64,000 bases of DNA from an uncultured Lachnospiraceae bacterium (GTDB taxonomy: Bacteria > Bacillota > Clostridia > Lachnospirales > Lachnospiraceae). The notes below the pieces were generated by a model. The model had not been told where the DNA came from and ran no database searches. It saw nothing but the letters and a program-made list of their open reading frames with translations. Where the stretch lies: the NCBI GenBank assembly GCA_947086895.1, contig CAMUAR010000008.1, positions 1 to 64,000 of the forward strand. Direction: 5' to 3'. Every line of letters begins with the position of its first letter. Within the stretch, counting starts at the first letter, position 1. Of this stretch, positions 1 through 7,408 are shown in pieces. A program made the translations under genes and the position numbers.

Positions 1-41
1 AAACTTTCAATATCTCGATATGGGTATATTTGTCCATATTT

Positions 42-140
42 TGAGTAGCAGAAAAGCAGGGAATTCCCCAGTTTGAAGGGATGTTGGAACGAGAAGCCCG
101 CGTTTTGGAATTGCTCGTTCAGGAAGGTTTGATTTTATAA
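42..140 (+). other. 3' tail of a gene cut by the window edge
   Basis: Between a TGA at 42-44 and a TAA at 138-140 there is an open stretch of 31 codons whose end reads FEGMLEREARVLELLVQEG, which looks like a genuine charged helical C-terminus. The frame before it (from base 1, ending ...YGYICPYFE) stops at a TAG at 46-48, so a one-base deletion near 44 may have broken the gene, or the match is chance. I do not recognise the family. From 141 to 352 the sequence is AT-rich and I see no gene in it. Confidence 0.3.
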
Positions 141-352
141 AGCGATGTATATATTTAAGATGTGTTTCGAAAGACAAATTTATTTTAAATCAGCAATTCA
201 GAATGTTATTTGCCAAATTGAACCGAATGCATTGTAAATCAAATAGAATAAAGGTAAGAAACAAACATAGAAAAAATTATAGAACGATAATAATAAAAAA
301 TACCATTAATAAAATTTTCACTGGATTTTCCAAACTGTAGAAAGGCAACGAT

Positions 353-940
353 ATGGAATATATAAAAGAAGTATTCGCACAATATGACAAACAGTGTATT
401 CGGGTTTATCAGGCGTATAATCCTGTGATTGCCAAAGAAGCAATTCAATTACAGACGTTTGGAGAGAATTTTAATATAAATCGTATGACATGGATAAAAC
501 CGTCGTTTCTTTGGATGATGTACCGCTCGAACTGGGGGACAAAAAAAGATCAGGAATGTATCTTGGCTTTGGATCTATATCAGACGAAATTTAATGAATT
601 TTTAAGCAGGGCAGTATTAACCTCACCTGATTCAAAAAATTGTACGGGTTTACAATGGAGACAGGCTTTGGATGAAGCTACCGTATATTGTCAATGGGAC
701 CCAGATAAAAACATAAGCGGAAAGGCGATAAATCGTGCGGCAATTCAAATTGGATTAAAAGGAAGCACATTGATGGAATTTTTGAATACTGCAATCTGCC
801 GGATCGAAGATTTAACGCCTTTGGTGAGGAAATGGAACGAACAGCGAAAAAACGGGAATTTAAAAGCAGAAAATCTGCCGTCAGAAAAAATATACCCGAT
901 AAAAGATACAGCAATCAGAAACAGACTGGGAATGAAATAA
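353..940 (+). CDS. DUF4291 domain protein
   Basis: This 195-aa protein matches the DUF4291 family over its whole length. The signature segments RVYQAYNP, LQTFGENFN, RMTWIKPSFLWMMYRSNW and the later WDPDKN...RAAIQIGL are all readable. The family is widespread in bacteria and fungi and has no established biochemical role. The ATG at 353 has an AAAGG ribosome binding site eight bases upstream. The gene stands alone and converges on the LRR protein that follows; an AT-rich imperfect inverted repeat at about 929-980 between them could terminate both. Family assignment is secure, function unknown. Confidence 0.88.
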   Translation: MEYIKEVFAQYDKQCIRVYQAYNPVIAKEAIQLQTFGENFNINRMTWIKPSFLWMMYRSNWGTKKDQECILALDLYQTKFNEFLSRAVLTSPDSKNCTGLQWRQALDEATVYCQWDPDKNISGKAINRAAIQIGLKGSTLMEFLNTAICRIEDLTPLVRKWNEQRKNGNLKAENLPSEKIYPIKDTAIRNRLGMK

Positions 941-974
941 AAATTTAAAGAAGGCTTAGCGTTAATTTTTTATT

Positions 975-2759
975 TTATTCCCGATTTGTTTTCCAAAGAG
1001 TACCAGGCAATATCTGTCCTGTTTCCAAAAAATATCTTACAATATCCGCCGTTAAATTTAAATCATTAAGCGCCAGCATTTTTGGCACTGGAGACTGTCC
1101 TCCAACTTCAACCGGCGATAATTCGGAAGCTTTCGTATAATTTGGATTATAACAAACATAATAAATCTGTGCATCATCATCTCTTATATCGATCGAAGCC
1201 CAGCCGCCTGAAAATTCAAAAGCCAAAAAGACAGCTTCCCCCCATGAATCAAGCGAGAGGCACAATGTACTGATATCTTCATGCACAATTGCACAACAAA
1301 GTTCATCGGTCAATTTGCCCGCCATAGAAGGCGAAAGGTCTGCCCAATTATCTTTTTCATTCTTCAAACGGTCAAAAGATTTCCACAAAGAAGGGGTGGA
1401 ACCCATACGAAAATCCGCTGTTACATAACGAACTTTTGAACTGTCTTCCAAAGAAAGAATAACATTTTCTCCATAGACAACTTCTAAGTCATCGTATGCA
1501 CCATCCTGATAAAAAGAATTTATTTTTTTATTTTCTTTTTGTTGCTTCTTTTTCTGTTCTGACGCGGTATGTTTTAAATTATTTTTTTGACTTGCGGTTT
1601 TTTGACATGTTTTTTTCGCGGCAGGCGGCAGAAAAGCAGTTTGATATCGAACCAGTAAAACAAGTGGTTCTGAGGATTGTTTTTCTAATACTTCTGATAT
1701 TTGCTCTGATGTTGGCATATCATCTTTGTAGAAAAATTCCTCTAATCTGCTAACAAAGCCAGAACATTGAATTTCATGAAGAGCTTCCAATAAAGAGTAA
1801 TCTTTCAGCTGCTCTTTTTCCGGTAAATAAATATACTTTATGGCAGGTAAATCCGCAAGTAAATTACAATCTGTAAAATTCGTATTCCATAAATTGATAT
1901 ATAAAAGTTGTCTGCACTCCGATAGGAAAGAAAAATCATCCAGCGATATATTCCATAAAAACAATACCTGCAAATTTGGAAGTTTTCCAATAAGAGAAAA
2001 ATCACCTTTCTTTTCCTGAATCCAAGAAGGAAGGTTTTCGGAATCTATGTGAACATTTGATGTAAGGCTGTCCAGCATCCTGACGTTGGACAATTCCGAA
2101 GGAGAATCAGGAAATTTTCCCAAACTGGCAGCAATCCATTGAATCAGACGCAAATCTGCAAAAAGTGGTCTGGAAGGTTCTTCAAAAGAAGAAAAAGTAA
2201 AAAAATCTGCAAAGCAAGGTTCAAAATAATTGGAAAGTGGTCGAATACGTCTATTGTTTGATCGATTTAAATAATAAGCAGCGCGGCTGTATTCATCGCG
2301 CTCAAATTCCGTTTCTGATTTTGCCGAAAGAGTTTCTAAAACTTCCGTGTGAATCAGCTGCCGCCGGTCAGGAAGCAGCACATATTTTAGAGAAGGAAGT
2401 TTTGCAAGCAGCGTACAGTCTGAAAAATTCGTACCGCTTAAATCCAGCTTTTTTAATTTTTTACACTGCGATAAAAAGCGAAAATTTTTTATATGTACCG
2501 GAAAAGTATTTTTAAACAACAAGGTGTGCAGATTTGGCATTTTTCCAATTGCAGAAAAATATCCGGGAGCAACCTTGATCCAATTTAATAAAATCCAGCC
2601 ATCTTCGCCGTTATATATACTTTTATCGAAAATGGTCAAAGATTTTATTTTAGAAAGATCCCTTGGAGATGAAGGAAACCGTCCCATAGATTCATGGATC
2701 GCCCCAATCAGCCAAGGATCGAATTTAACAATATTTTTATCTGTGGAAGCGTTTTGCAT
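975..2759 (-). CDS. duplicated leucine-rich-repeat protein with Imm1-like C-terminus
   Basis: This 594-aa protein has no signal peptide or membrane segment. Two related LRR-like blocks (about residues 14-140 and 205-330) each run W-x-P ... IGKMPNL/IGKLPNL ... L-DLS/INLW-NT-NF-DC-LLA-LP-KY-LP, so the N-terminal half is an internal duplication. A lysine- and glutamine-rich linker (about 398-425) follows. The last 160 residues end in VRYFLETGQILPGTLW, which resembles the end of Imm1-type immunity proteins; that comparison is from memory and is inference. The start is supported by AAGGAA before the ATG. It may be a polymorphic-toxin immunity protein or a protein-binding scaffold; no toxin gene lies next to it. 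Confidence 0.7.
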   Translation of the reverse strand: MQNASTDKNIVKFDPWLIGAIHESMGRFPSSPRDLSKIKSLTIFDKSIYNGEDGWILLNWIKVAPGYFSAIGKMPNLHTLLFKNTFPVHIKNFRFLSQCKKLKKLDLSGTNFSDCTLLAKLPSLKYVLLPDRRQLIHTEVLETLSAKSETEFERDEYSRAAYYLNRSNNRRIRPLSNYFEPCFADFFTFSSFEEPSRPLFADLRLIQWIAASLGKFPDSPSELSNVRMLDSLTSNVHIDSENLPSWIQEKKGDFSLIGKLPNLQVLFLWNISLDDFSFLSECRQLLYINLWNTNFTDCNLLADLPAIKYIYLPEKEQLKDYSLLEALHEIQCSGFVSRLEEFFYKDDMPTSEQISEVLEKQSSEPLVLLVRYQTAFLPPAAKKTCQKTASQKNNLKHTASEQKKKQQKENKKINSFYQDGAYDDLEVVYGENVILSLEDSSKVRYVTADFRMGSTPSLWKSFDRLKNEKDNWADLSPSMAGKLTDELCCAIVHEDISTLCLSLDSWGEAVFLAFEFSGGWASIDIRDDDAQIYYVCYNPNYTKASELSPVEVGGQSPVPKMLALNDLNLTADIVRYFLETGQILPGTLWKTNRE

Positions 2760-2859
2760 TGTTATAATTCCTTTTTCTCAACAATTTTATTTTTTTGCTG
2801 TATTTATTTAAAAAATATTGTATCATAGGGGAGATAGAAAATCAATGGAGGAAAAAACA

Positions 2860-3411
2860 ATGGAAATCAATTTAGTATCAGCAGAAACAAGCGCACAGCT
2901 GGCAGAAATCGAAAAACTTTATATGGAGGCGTTCCCAGAAGATGAAAGAAAACCATTCTCTTTCATTACAGATCAAAGAGCAAACGGCAGAGTGGAAATT
3001 CTTGCAGCACAATGCACCGAATTGCAGGAAAATGCTATTGTAGGCGAAGCAATCTTAGCAGAGTGGAACAATGTAGTGCTTTTGGATTATTTTGCAGTAT
3101 TTTCAGAATTCCGCAGCAAAGGAGCAGGAACAAATATTCTAAAAGCATTACAAAAACGCTACCATGATAAACGGTTTATTTTGGAAATTGAAAGCACAGA
3201 AGTCCCAGCCGAAAATTACGAGCAGAGACAGAACCGCAAACAATTTTATAAACGCAATGGAATGCAGAGTTTGGGTTATTCGGCAGATGTTTTTGGAGTG
3301 GAAATGGAAGTGCTTGGATATAAATGCGAAGTGTCGTTTGAGGAATATCAGGCAGTGTATGAGAATGTGTATGGGAAGAAGTATGGGGAGAGGGTTGTGA
3401 AGGTGGAGTGA
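2860..3411 (+). CDS. GNAT N-acetyltransferase
   Basis: The product is a 183-aa Gcn5-related acetyltransferase. It carries the typical N-terminal YMEAFPEDERKPF segment, a central strand (VVLLDYFAVFSEFRSKGAGTNIL) with the acetyl-CoA binding R-x-K-G-A-G pyrophosphate loop at about residues 84-89, and a C-terminal FYKRNGMQSLGY motif. I chose the ATG at 2860 because GGAGG at 2847-2851 lies eight bases before it; an upstream in-frame ATG at 2845 has no such site. The substrate cannot be told. It is the last gene before the CRISPR region, and a degenerate CRISPR repeat begins 63 bases after its stop. Confidence 0.85.
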   Translation: MEINLVSAETSAQLAEIEKLYMEAFPEDERKPFSFITDQRANGRVEILAAQCTELQENAIVGEAILAEWNNVVLLDYFAVFSEFRSKGAGTNILKALQKRYHDKRFILEIESTEVPAENYEQRQNRKQFYKRNGMQSLGYSADVFGVEMEVLGYKCEVSFEEYQAVYENVYGKKYGERVVKVE

Positions 3412-3423
3412 GGGGGAGAATCT

Positions 3424-3447
3424 TCACATAAGAAGGAATATGTGAGA
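3424..3447 (+). other. short hairpin after the acetyltransferase gene
   Basis: TCACATA and TATGTGA form a seven-base-pair stem around an eight-base loop just after the acetyltransferase stop codon. No T-run follows, so it is not a convincing intrinsic terminator. Confidence 0.3.
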
Positions 3448-3473
3448 ATGAATTGATTTGCGATAGAGATAGC

Positions 3474-3501
3474 GCATACCCCACATTAGTGGGGATGAAT
3501 T
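3474..3501 (+). repeat. solitary degenerate CRISPR repeat
   Basis: This 28-base stretch matches the functional array repeat (13029-13056) at 23 of 28 positions and keeps the CCCCAC/GTGGGG hairpin. The loop is TTA-type instead of TGC-type, and the last two bases are TT instead of CC. No second repeat is found 61-62 bases to either side, so no spacer is defined. It shares the block ACATTAGTGGGGAT with the degenerate repeat at 4015-4044, suggesting both come from one older array. It is probably a relic, lying about 400 bases upstream of the crRNA-like unit. Confidence 0.75.
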
Positions 3502-3870
3502 AAAAAGAAATAGAAAGAAAAAATAAGCCTTGAAATTTTCTAAATATAAAGAAAGCTATAGTTAAATTTATATTCCACAGTTTGCAAGTTTCTTAAAAAG
3601 TTATAGTATAGCAATTATAGATGAAATAAAAATTAAGCTTTGATAATTAAAATATTTAATCTATATAATATACTTTTTAAAAGTAGTCTGAGTTTAATAA
3701 CTTGTAAGCTGGTATTTATTAAACAACCGTGAACAAAATTTTTGTTTTACTCTTTTATAAGAACAATATCAGAAATCTATATTTTATATTTTTCTGTATA
3801 TTAGGAAAATAATATGATAAATTAAAATAACAAAAATTAAGAAAAAATTGGAAAAGATAGTGAATTATGG
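3502..3870. other. AT-rich stretch without a recognisable gene
   Basis: These 370 bases are strongly AT-rich and hold no ORF with a ribosome binding site on either strand. A 90-codon reading frame on the minus strand nearby (3755-4027) runs through the degenerate CRISPR repeats and has no codon bias or binding site. I see nothing here beyond possible promoter-upstream DNA. Confidence 0.5.
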
Positions 3871-3899
3871 TTGACAAAATGCAATTTATAAGATATAAT
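3871..3899 (+). promoter_or_regulatory. consensus sigma-A promoter P1 before the crRNA-like unit
   Basis: TTGACA at 3871-3876 and TATAAT at 3894-3899 are both perfect consensus hexamers at the ideal 17-base spacing. Transcription should begin near 3906 and run through the protospacer-like site (3915-3946), the degenerate repeat unit and possibly on towards cas3, about 880 bases downstream. It is one of only two perfect promoters noticed in the window. Confidence 0.85.
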
Positions 3900-3911
3900 G
3901 CAATTACACGA

Positions 3912-3946
3912 AAGAGATGTATGCCTGTTATAGTGTAAGCATGTAA
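3912..3946 (+). promoter_or_regulatory. PAM plus protospacer matching the pseudospacer
   Basis: AAG at 3912-3914 is the classic type I-E PAM, immediately 5' of a 32-base protospacer (3915-3946). The protospacer matches the pseudospacer at 3983-4014 perfectly at positions 1-14, at 23 of positions 1-25, and at 25 of 32 overall. The mismatches are at positions 15, 19, 26, 27, 29, 31 and 32. The site starts about nine bases after the predicted P1 start point, so bound Cascade would block transcription. It also contains a possible extended -10 element (TG at 3926-3927, TATAGT at 3929-3934) of a second promoter. Binding with a weakened PAM-distal half would be expected to favour repression over cleavage (inference). 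Confidence 0.75.
3917..3946 (+). CDS. nine-codon mini-ORF downstream of P1 (candidate CreT)
   Basis: ATG at 3917 opens a frame reading MYACYSVSM and ends with TAA at 3944-3946; a weak AAAGAG precedes it. It lies inside the site matched by the pseudospacer. In known CreTA modules the toxin CreT is a short RNA with a mini-ORF whose promoter is repressed by the crRNA-like antitoxin, so position and size fit. No rare-arginine codons like those of the haloarchaeal CreT are present. It may equally be an untranslated leader. Confidence 0.25.
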   Translation: MYACYSVSM

Positions 3947-3953
3947 GACTGGC

Positions 3954-4044
3954 TGTCCCTTAGTACACATAGGGATGAACCAAGATGTATGCCTGTAATA
4001 ATGTAAGGGTATCGTCTTCCCCCACACATTAGTGGGGATATGAG
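3954..4044 (+). ncRNA. crRNA-like unit: degenerate repeat, 32-nt pseudospacer, degenerate repeat
   Basis: The first degenerate repeat (3954-3982) keeps 11 of the last 12 array-repeat bases, TAGGGATGAACC, hence an intact 5' handle AUGAACC. Its hairpin is rebuilt as TCCCT/AGGGA. The pseudospacer is 3983-4014, exactly 32 bases. The second degenerate repeat (4015-4044) keeps the six-pair stem CCCCAC (4020-4025) / GTGGGG (4032-4037) and then diverges. Start-to-start distance is 61 bases, the standard type I-E spacing. The RNA should be processed by the Cas6e encoded at 11193 and loaded into Cascade. The pseudospacer matches the site just downstream of promoter P1, so the likely role is crRNA-guided repression (CreA- or CreR-like). 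A duplicated spacer-repeat relic is the alternative. Confidence 0.75.
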
Positions 4045-4095
4045 GCTGCTGTAATACATATATTAATATTATGGATAATACTTTACAGCAGCTTC
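4042..4095 (+). other. 13-bp hairpin ending the crRNA-like transcript region
   Basis: GAGGCTGCTGTAA (4042-4054) pairs with TTACAGCAGCTTC (4083-4095), with one G-U pair, around a 28-base AT-rich loop. It starts inside the end of the second degenerate repeat. It could protect or end the crRNA-like transcript, but no long T-run follows, so calling it a terminator would be speculative. Confidence 0.5.
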
Positions 4096-4777
4096 TTCTA
4101 GTGTAAATGTATTATAATTATTTTTTAGTAAATATATAATTTGGAAGTGAAAACAAAATTATTTTATAATTATGAGTAAATATCTTGAAACTAGATCATA
4201 AAGATTTATAAAGCAGATAGATATATTAAATTATTTTTTAAATTTCAAGTAAATTTTTAAAATAATAAGTAGATCCGTTTTTGGCTTTTAAAAGAGTTAT
4301 TCTAGAAGAAATAACAATTTTATAGTTGTACTATTATGAATTTTTAAAATTTGTGGATTCTTAAAAATAATGTTTCGACTGTTCGGTGTAATACCAATAA
4401 AATTGTGTTTATATCACCAGCCTATAGATTTTTGACTTTTCCTAGATTTCTCTTTAAAATTGAGAATCATAAGAACAAATATGTAATTTTGACATGTTAA
4501 TTATTAAAAATAAAGATATAATATAAATTTGTCGAATTATAGCTTTTTCAAAAATCTATAAATGGTTATATTTTAAGTTGGTAAGATACATTTCTTTTTG
4601 CAATTAACAAAAATTTATAGTTTTCGATATAAAATACAGATATTAAATTTATAACAAATTTTTTAAAATTAATTAAAAACTTGACAGACTAAGATACAAT
4701 TAGCAAAAAATATATTATTTATTTTTGTTTCTCAGACAATTATTTTGATTGCTCATTGCTATATTGAGGAAAAAGCT
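4096..4777. other. AT-rich leader between crRNA-like unit and cas3
   Basis: About 680 bases, very AT-rich, with no ORF of coding character on either strand. TTGACA occurs at 4489-4494 with TATAAT at 4517-4522 (22-base spacing, too long) and TTGACA again at 4681-4686 without a proper -10. The cas promoter may be one of these or P1 at 3871. Nothing else is recognisable. Confidence 0.5.
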
Positions 4778-7408
4778 ATGAAAAATATGGATACAAAATA
4801 TCTGCGGATTATATGGGCAAAATCAGATCCCTTTAAGTCCATTTTATCTCATGCACTTGATACGGCAGCAGTGGCAAATGTTTTATTGACAGAAGGGATA
4901 TTTAACACTGTTTTACCAGATTTGGCTGAGTGGATATTAAAGGATCGTTCTCCAAATGCACAAAAAGAAATAATATCATTAAATATCTATCTGTCATCTA
5001 TCCATGATATTGGAAAAATCACACCATTTTTTGCTGGTAAAAATGAGAATTTGACAATTGATCCAGAATTACAGATCGAATGGTTTCGAAAATATTATAA
5101 AGATGATATCAAATATTTCCGACATGAAAAATATTCTAAAGAAGTAGTAATGAGGATATGGCAAAAAAAAGAACGATTTGAATTTGAACGGCGAAATAAT
5201 ACAGTGAAAAATCTTGCGGAAATTTTAGGGGAACACCATCAAAGAAAAAAGGGAGAAAAAGGAAGAACCCCAGAAATTCCAGATAGTGAATCTAAAGTTT
5301 TATGGCGGCAACAGCAGGAAATATTTGAAGATATTTTGTATGAACAATTCCATCCTCCTAAAGTTATATTAAATGCTGATACAGGAAATGTTTCTGCTGC
5401 TTGTATGTTAATGTTGGGAATAGTTATTTTATCAGATTGGCTGGCATCCAGCAGAGCATTTGCATCCGAAGAATTAGCGGAAAATGAAGATATCAATAAT
5501 TATTATCAAAAAATACAGAAAAGGGCTTCTATTTTAGTAAAACAATCTAGATTATCAGAAACTAATCTTCCGAAAGGGTGGTTATTTACTGATGTATGGA
5601 CAAATATTTCAAGAGAAAAAATGCGTTCACTGCAAACTACTTCAGAGCGGCTTATGTTAAAAGAAGAAAAGCCATTATTGATGATTATTGAGGCACCAAT
5701 GGGAGAAGGAAAAACAGAGGCAGGTGCTTATGCTGCATTTTGTATGGGAAAGTATTATGGAAAAAAGGGATTTTATGTGGCTTTGCCAACTTCTGCAACA
5801 GCAAATCAAATGCATGGAAGAATGGAAAATTTGGTAAAGCAATTATTTCATAATAAAGAAGTTCGGCTTCTTCATTCTCTGGCGTGGTTAATTGATGAAA
5901 CAACAAAAGAAAAGCAGGAGTTTATTTCAGAGGATAAGCGATATGCTCAGGAGTGGACAACTCCATTGCGCAGAGGACTGTTGGAAGGATATTCTGTAGG
6001 AACGATAGATCAAGTTTTAATGTCAGCTTTGTATGTGAAATATGGGGTTCTGCGTCTGCTTGGAATGCAGAATAAAGTTTTGATTTTGGATGAGGTTCAT
6101 GCTTATGATGCTTATATGCAGGATATTCTTTTGAAGATGCTGATGTGGTGTAAAAGTATGAAAATACCAGTTGTTATGTTGTCTGCAACTCTTGCGACAG
6201 AAACAAAAGAGACAATACTAGAAGTTTACGATGTAAATTTTCAAAAAGAACAAGAATATCCTGCAATAACAGCAGTGTATCAAAATGGACAATATCAAGT
6301 GACACAAATACCAAAAGTTGCAAGTGAAAAAGATATTGTAATACATCTTAAAGAAAGTATGAATGATATAGAAGCGATCTGTGATCTTTCTCTAAAAACA
6401 GTACAAAATGGAGGCTGTTTATGTGTTTTAACCAATACAGTGAAAAAAGCGCAGAAATTATATTCTTTGATAAAGGAGAAAAAAACAGAAGGTACACAGC
6501 TATATTTATTTCATGCAGCTTTTTCTGTGAAACAAAAGAATAAAATTGAAAAAAAAGTTGTTCAGTTGTTTGGAACTGATAAATCATATAGACCTCAAAG
6601 CGCAATTGTAATTGCAACACAAGTGGTGGAGCAGTCTTTGGACGTAGACTTTGATTTTATGATTACAGACATAGCACCTATTGATTTGCTGTTGCAGCGT
6701 TTTGGGCGAGTATTCCGACATAAAGAGACTTTACGCCCTTTAGGATGCAATGCAGCTGAAGTTACAGTTCTTATACCAAAGAAAGGTGAAGAGTACCAAG
6801 GAACAAAGTATGTTTATCCGCCAGTATTATTAAATTTGACAAAGCAATATTTATTAGAACACAATAAAATCTCTTGCCCTGGTTCTATCCGAACTGCTGT
6901 AGAATATGTTTATGGAGAACAGGCGGTGATAAATGCTGATTTGGAAGAGTGGATGAAACATCTTGTTGAAGAAGATTTCAAGCAGTCTCAAGCTGCCAGT
7001 TATGAAATAAGAAAACCAAATGAAGAAAAGTTTGATATTTATGATTCAGACAATATTTTTGATGATTTAGAAAAGAAATCTTTTTTTTCTGCAAAAACAA
7101 GATTGTCAAAACCGACCATTCGCATTGCTGTTGTGTCAGATCAATTATTTCAAAAAGTACAAAGTGTAGAATATATTTCAAAGGAACTTGCAAAAGAAGT
7201 GTTTTTAAATTCTGTTTCTGTCCGTGAGGAAATAATAAAAAAGTATTCAGAAGATTTCCAGAATATTGATAAAATTGAGGGACAGGGATTTTTAAAATAT
7301 ATGTTGATCTTTCACGGTGACAATGGCATTGTACAGGGAGATAAAAACACAAAAATGATATTGGATGATGAATTGGGATTTTTTATTCAAGAAGGTGGAA
7401 CAGGATGA
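4778..7408 (+). CDS. cas3: CRISPR-associated helicase-nuclease Cas3 (type I-E)
   Basis: This 876-aa protein unwinds and degrades DNA recruited by Cascade. The HD nuclease domain shows H25-A-L-D28, H76-D77 in SIHDIGK, LGEHHQRKKG and LSDWLASS. The SF2 helicase follows with Walker A EAPMGEGKTEA (about 304-314), DEVH (438-441), SAT (469-471) and motif VI QRFGRVFR (about 640-647). All key residues appear intact, so it should be active. I chose ATG 4778 because GAGG lies eight bases before it; the frame is open for eleven codons upstream. The stop overlaps the casA start by four bases (ATGA). It heads an eight-gene operon and is preceded by an unusually long non-coding leader containing a crRNA-like regulatory unit. 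Confidence 0.96.
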   Translation: MKNMDTKYLRIIWAKSDPFKSILSHALDTAAVANVLLTEGIFNTVLPDLAEWILKDRSPNAQKEIISLNIYLSSIHDIGKITPFFAGKNENLTIDPELQIEWFRKYYKDDIKYFRHEKYSKEVVMRIWQKKERFEFERRNNTVKNLAEILGEHHQRKKGEKGRTPEIPDSESKVLWRQQQEIFEDILYEQFHPPKVILNADTGNVSAACMLMLGIVILSDWLASSRAFASEELAENEDINNYYQKIQKRASILVKQSRLSETNLPKGWLFTDVWTNISREKMRSLQTTSERLMLKEEKPLLMIIEAPMGEGKTEAGAYAAFCMGKYYGKKGFYVALPTSATANQMHGRMENLVKQLFHNKEVRLLHSLAWLIDETTKEKQEFISEDKRYAQEWTTPLRRGLLEGYSVGTIDQVLMSALYVKYGVLRLLGMQNKVLILDEVHAYDAYMQDILLKMLMWCKSMKIPVVMLSATLATETKETILEVYDVNFQKEQEYPAITAVYQNGQYQVTQIPKVASEKDIVIHLKESMNDIEAICDLSLKTVQNGGCLCVLTNTVKKAQKLYSLIKEKKTEGTQLYLFHAAFSVKQKNKIEKKVVQLFGTDKSYRPQSAIVIATQVVEQSLDVDFDFMITDIAPIDLLLQRFGRVFRHKETLRPLGCNAAEVTVLIPKKGEEYQGTKYVYPPVLLNLTKQYLLEHNKISCPGSIRTAVEYVYGEQAVINADLEEWMKHLVEEDFKQSQAASYEIRKPNEEKFDIYDSDNIFDDLEKKSFFSAKTRLSKPTIRIAVVSDQLFQKVQSVEYISKELAKEVFLNSVSVREEIIKKYSEDFQNIDKIEGQGFLKYMLIFHGDNGIVQGDKNTKMILDDELGFFIQEGGTG

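Noticed and set aside
15..45. Reading frame 2 at the window start as coding
   Set aside because: It stops after 25 codons and shows no protein-like pattern beyond the shared end.
1496..1753. 85-codon plus-strand ORF with hydrophobic stretches
   Set aside because: It is the antisense of the lysine-rich linker of the LRR protein and has no binding site.
3911..4044. Reading the crRNA-like unit as plain tandem duplication of a spacer-repeat block
   Set aside because: The 68-base offset differs from the 61-62-base repeat period, the first copy lacks any repeat upstream, and it carries an AAG PAM and a consensus promoter at exactly the right place. It stays a rival explanation but fits less well.
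4489..4522. TTGACA and TATAAT as a promoter
   Set aside because: The spacing is 22 bases, outside the working range for sigma-A.
4681..4715. TTGACA at 4681 as the cas3 promoter
   Set aside because: No -10 hexamer occurs at 16-18 bases; the nearest AT-rich candidate, TATATT, is 23 bases away.
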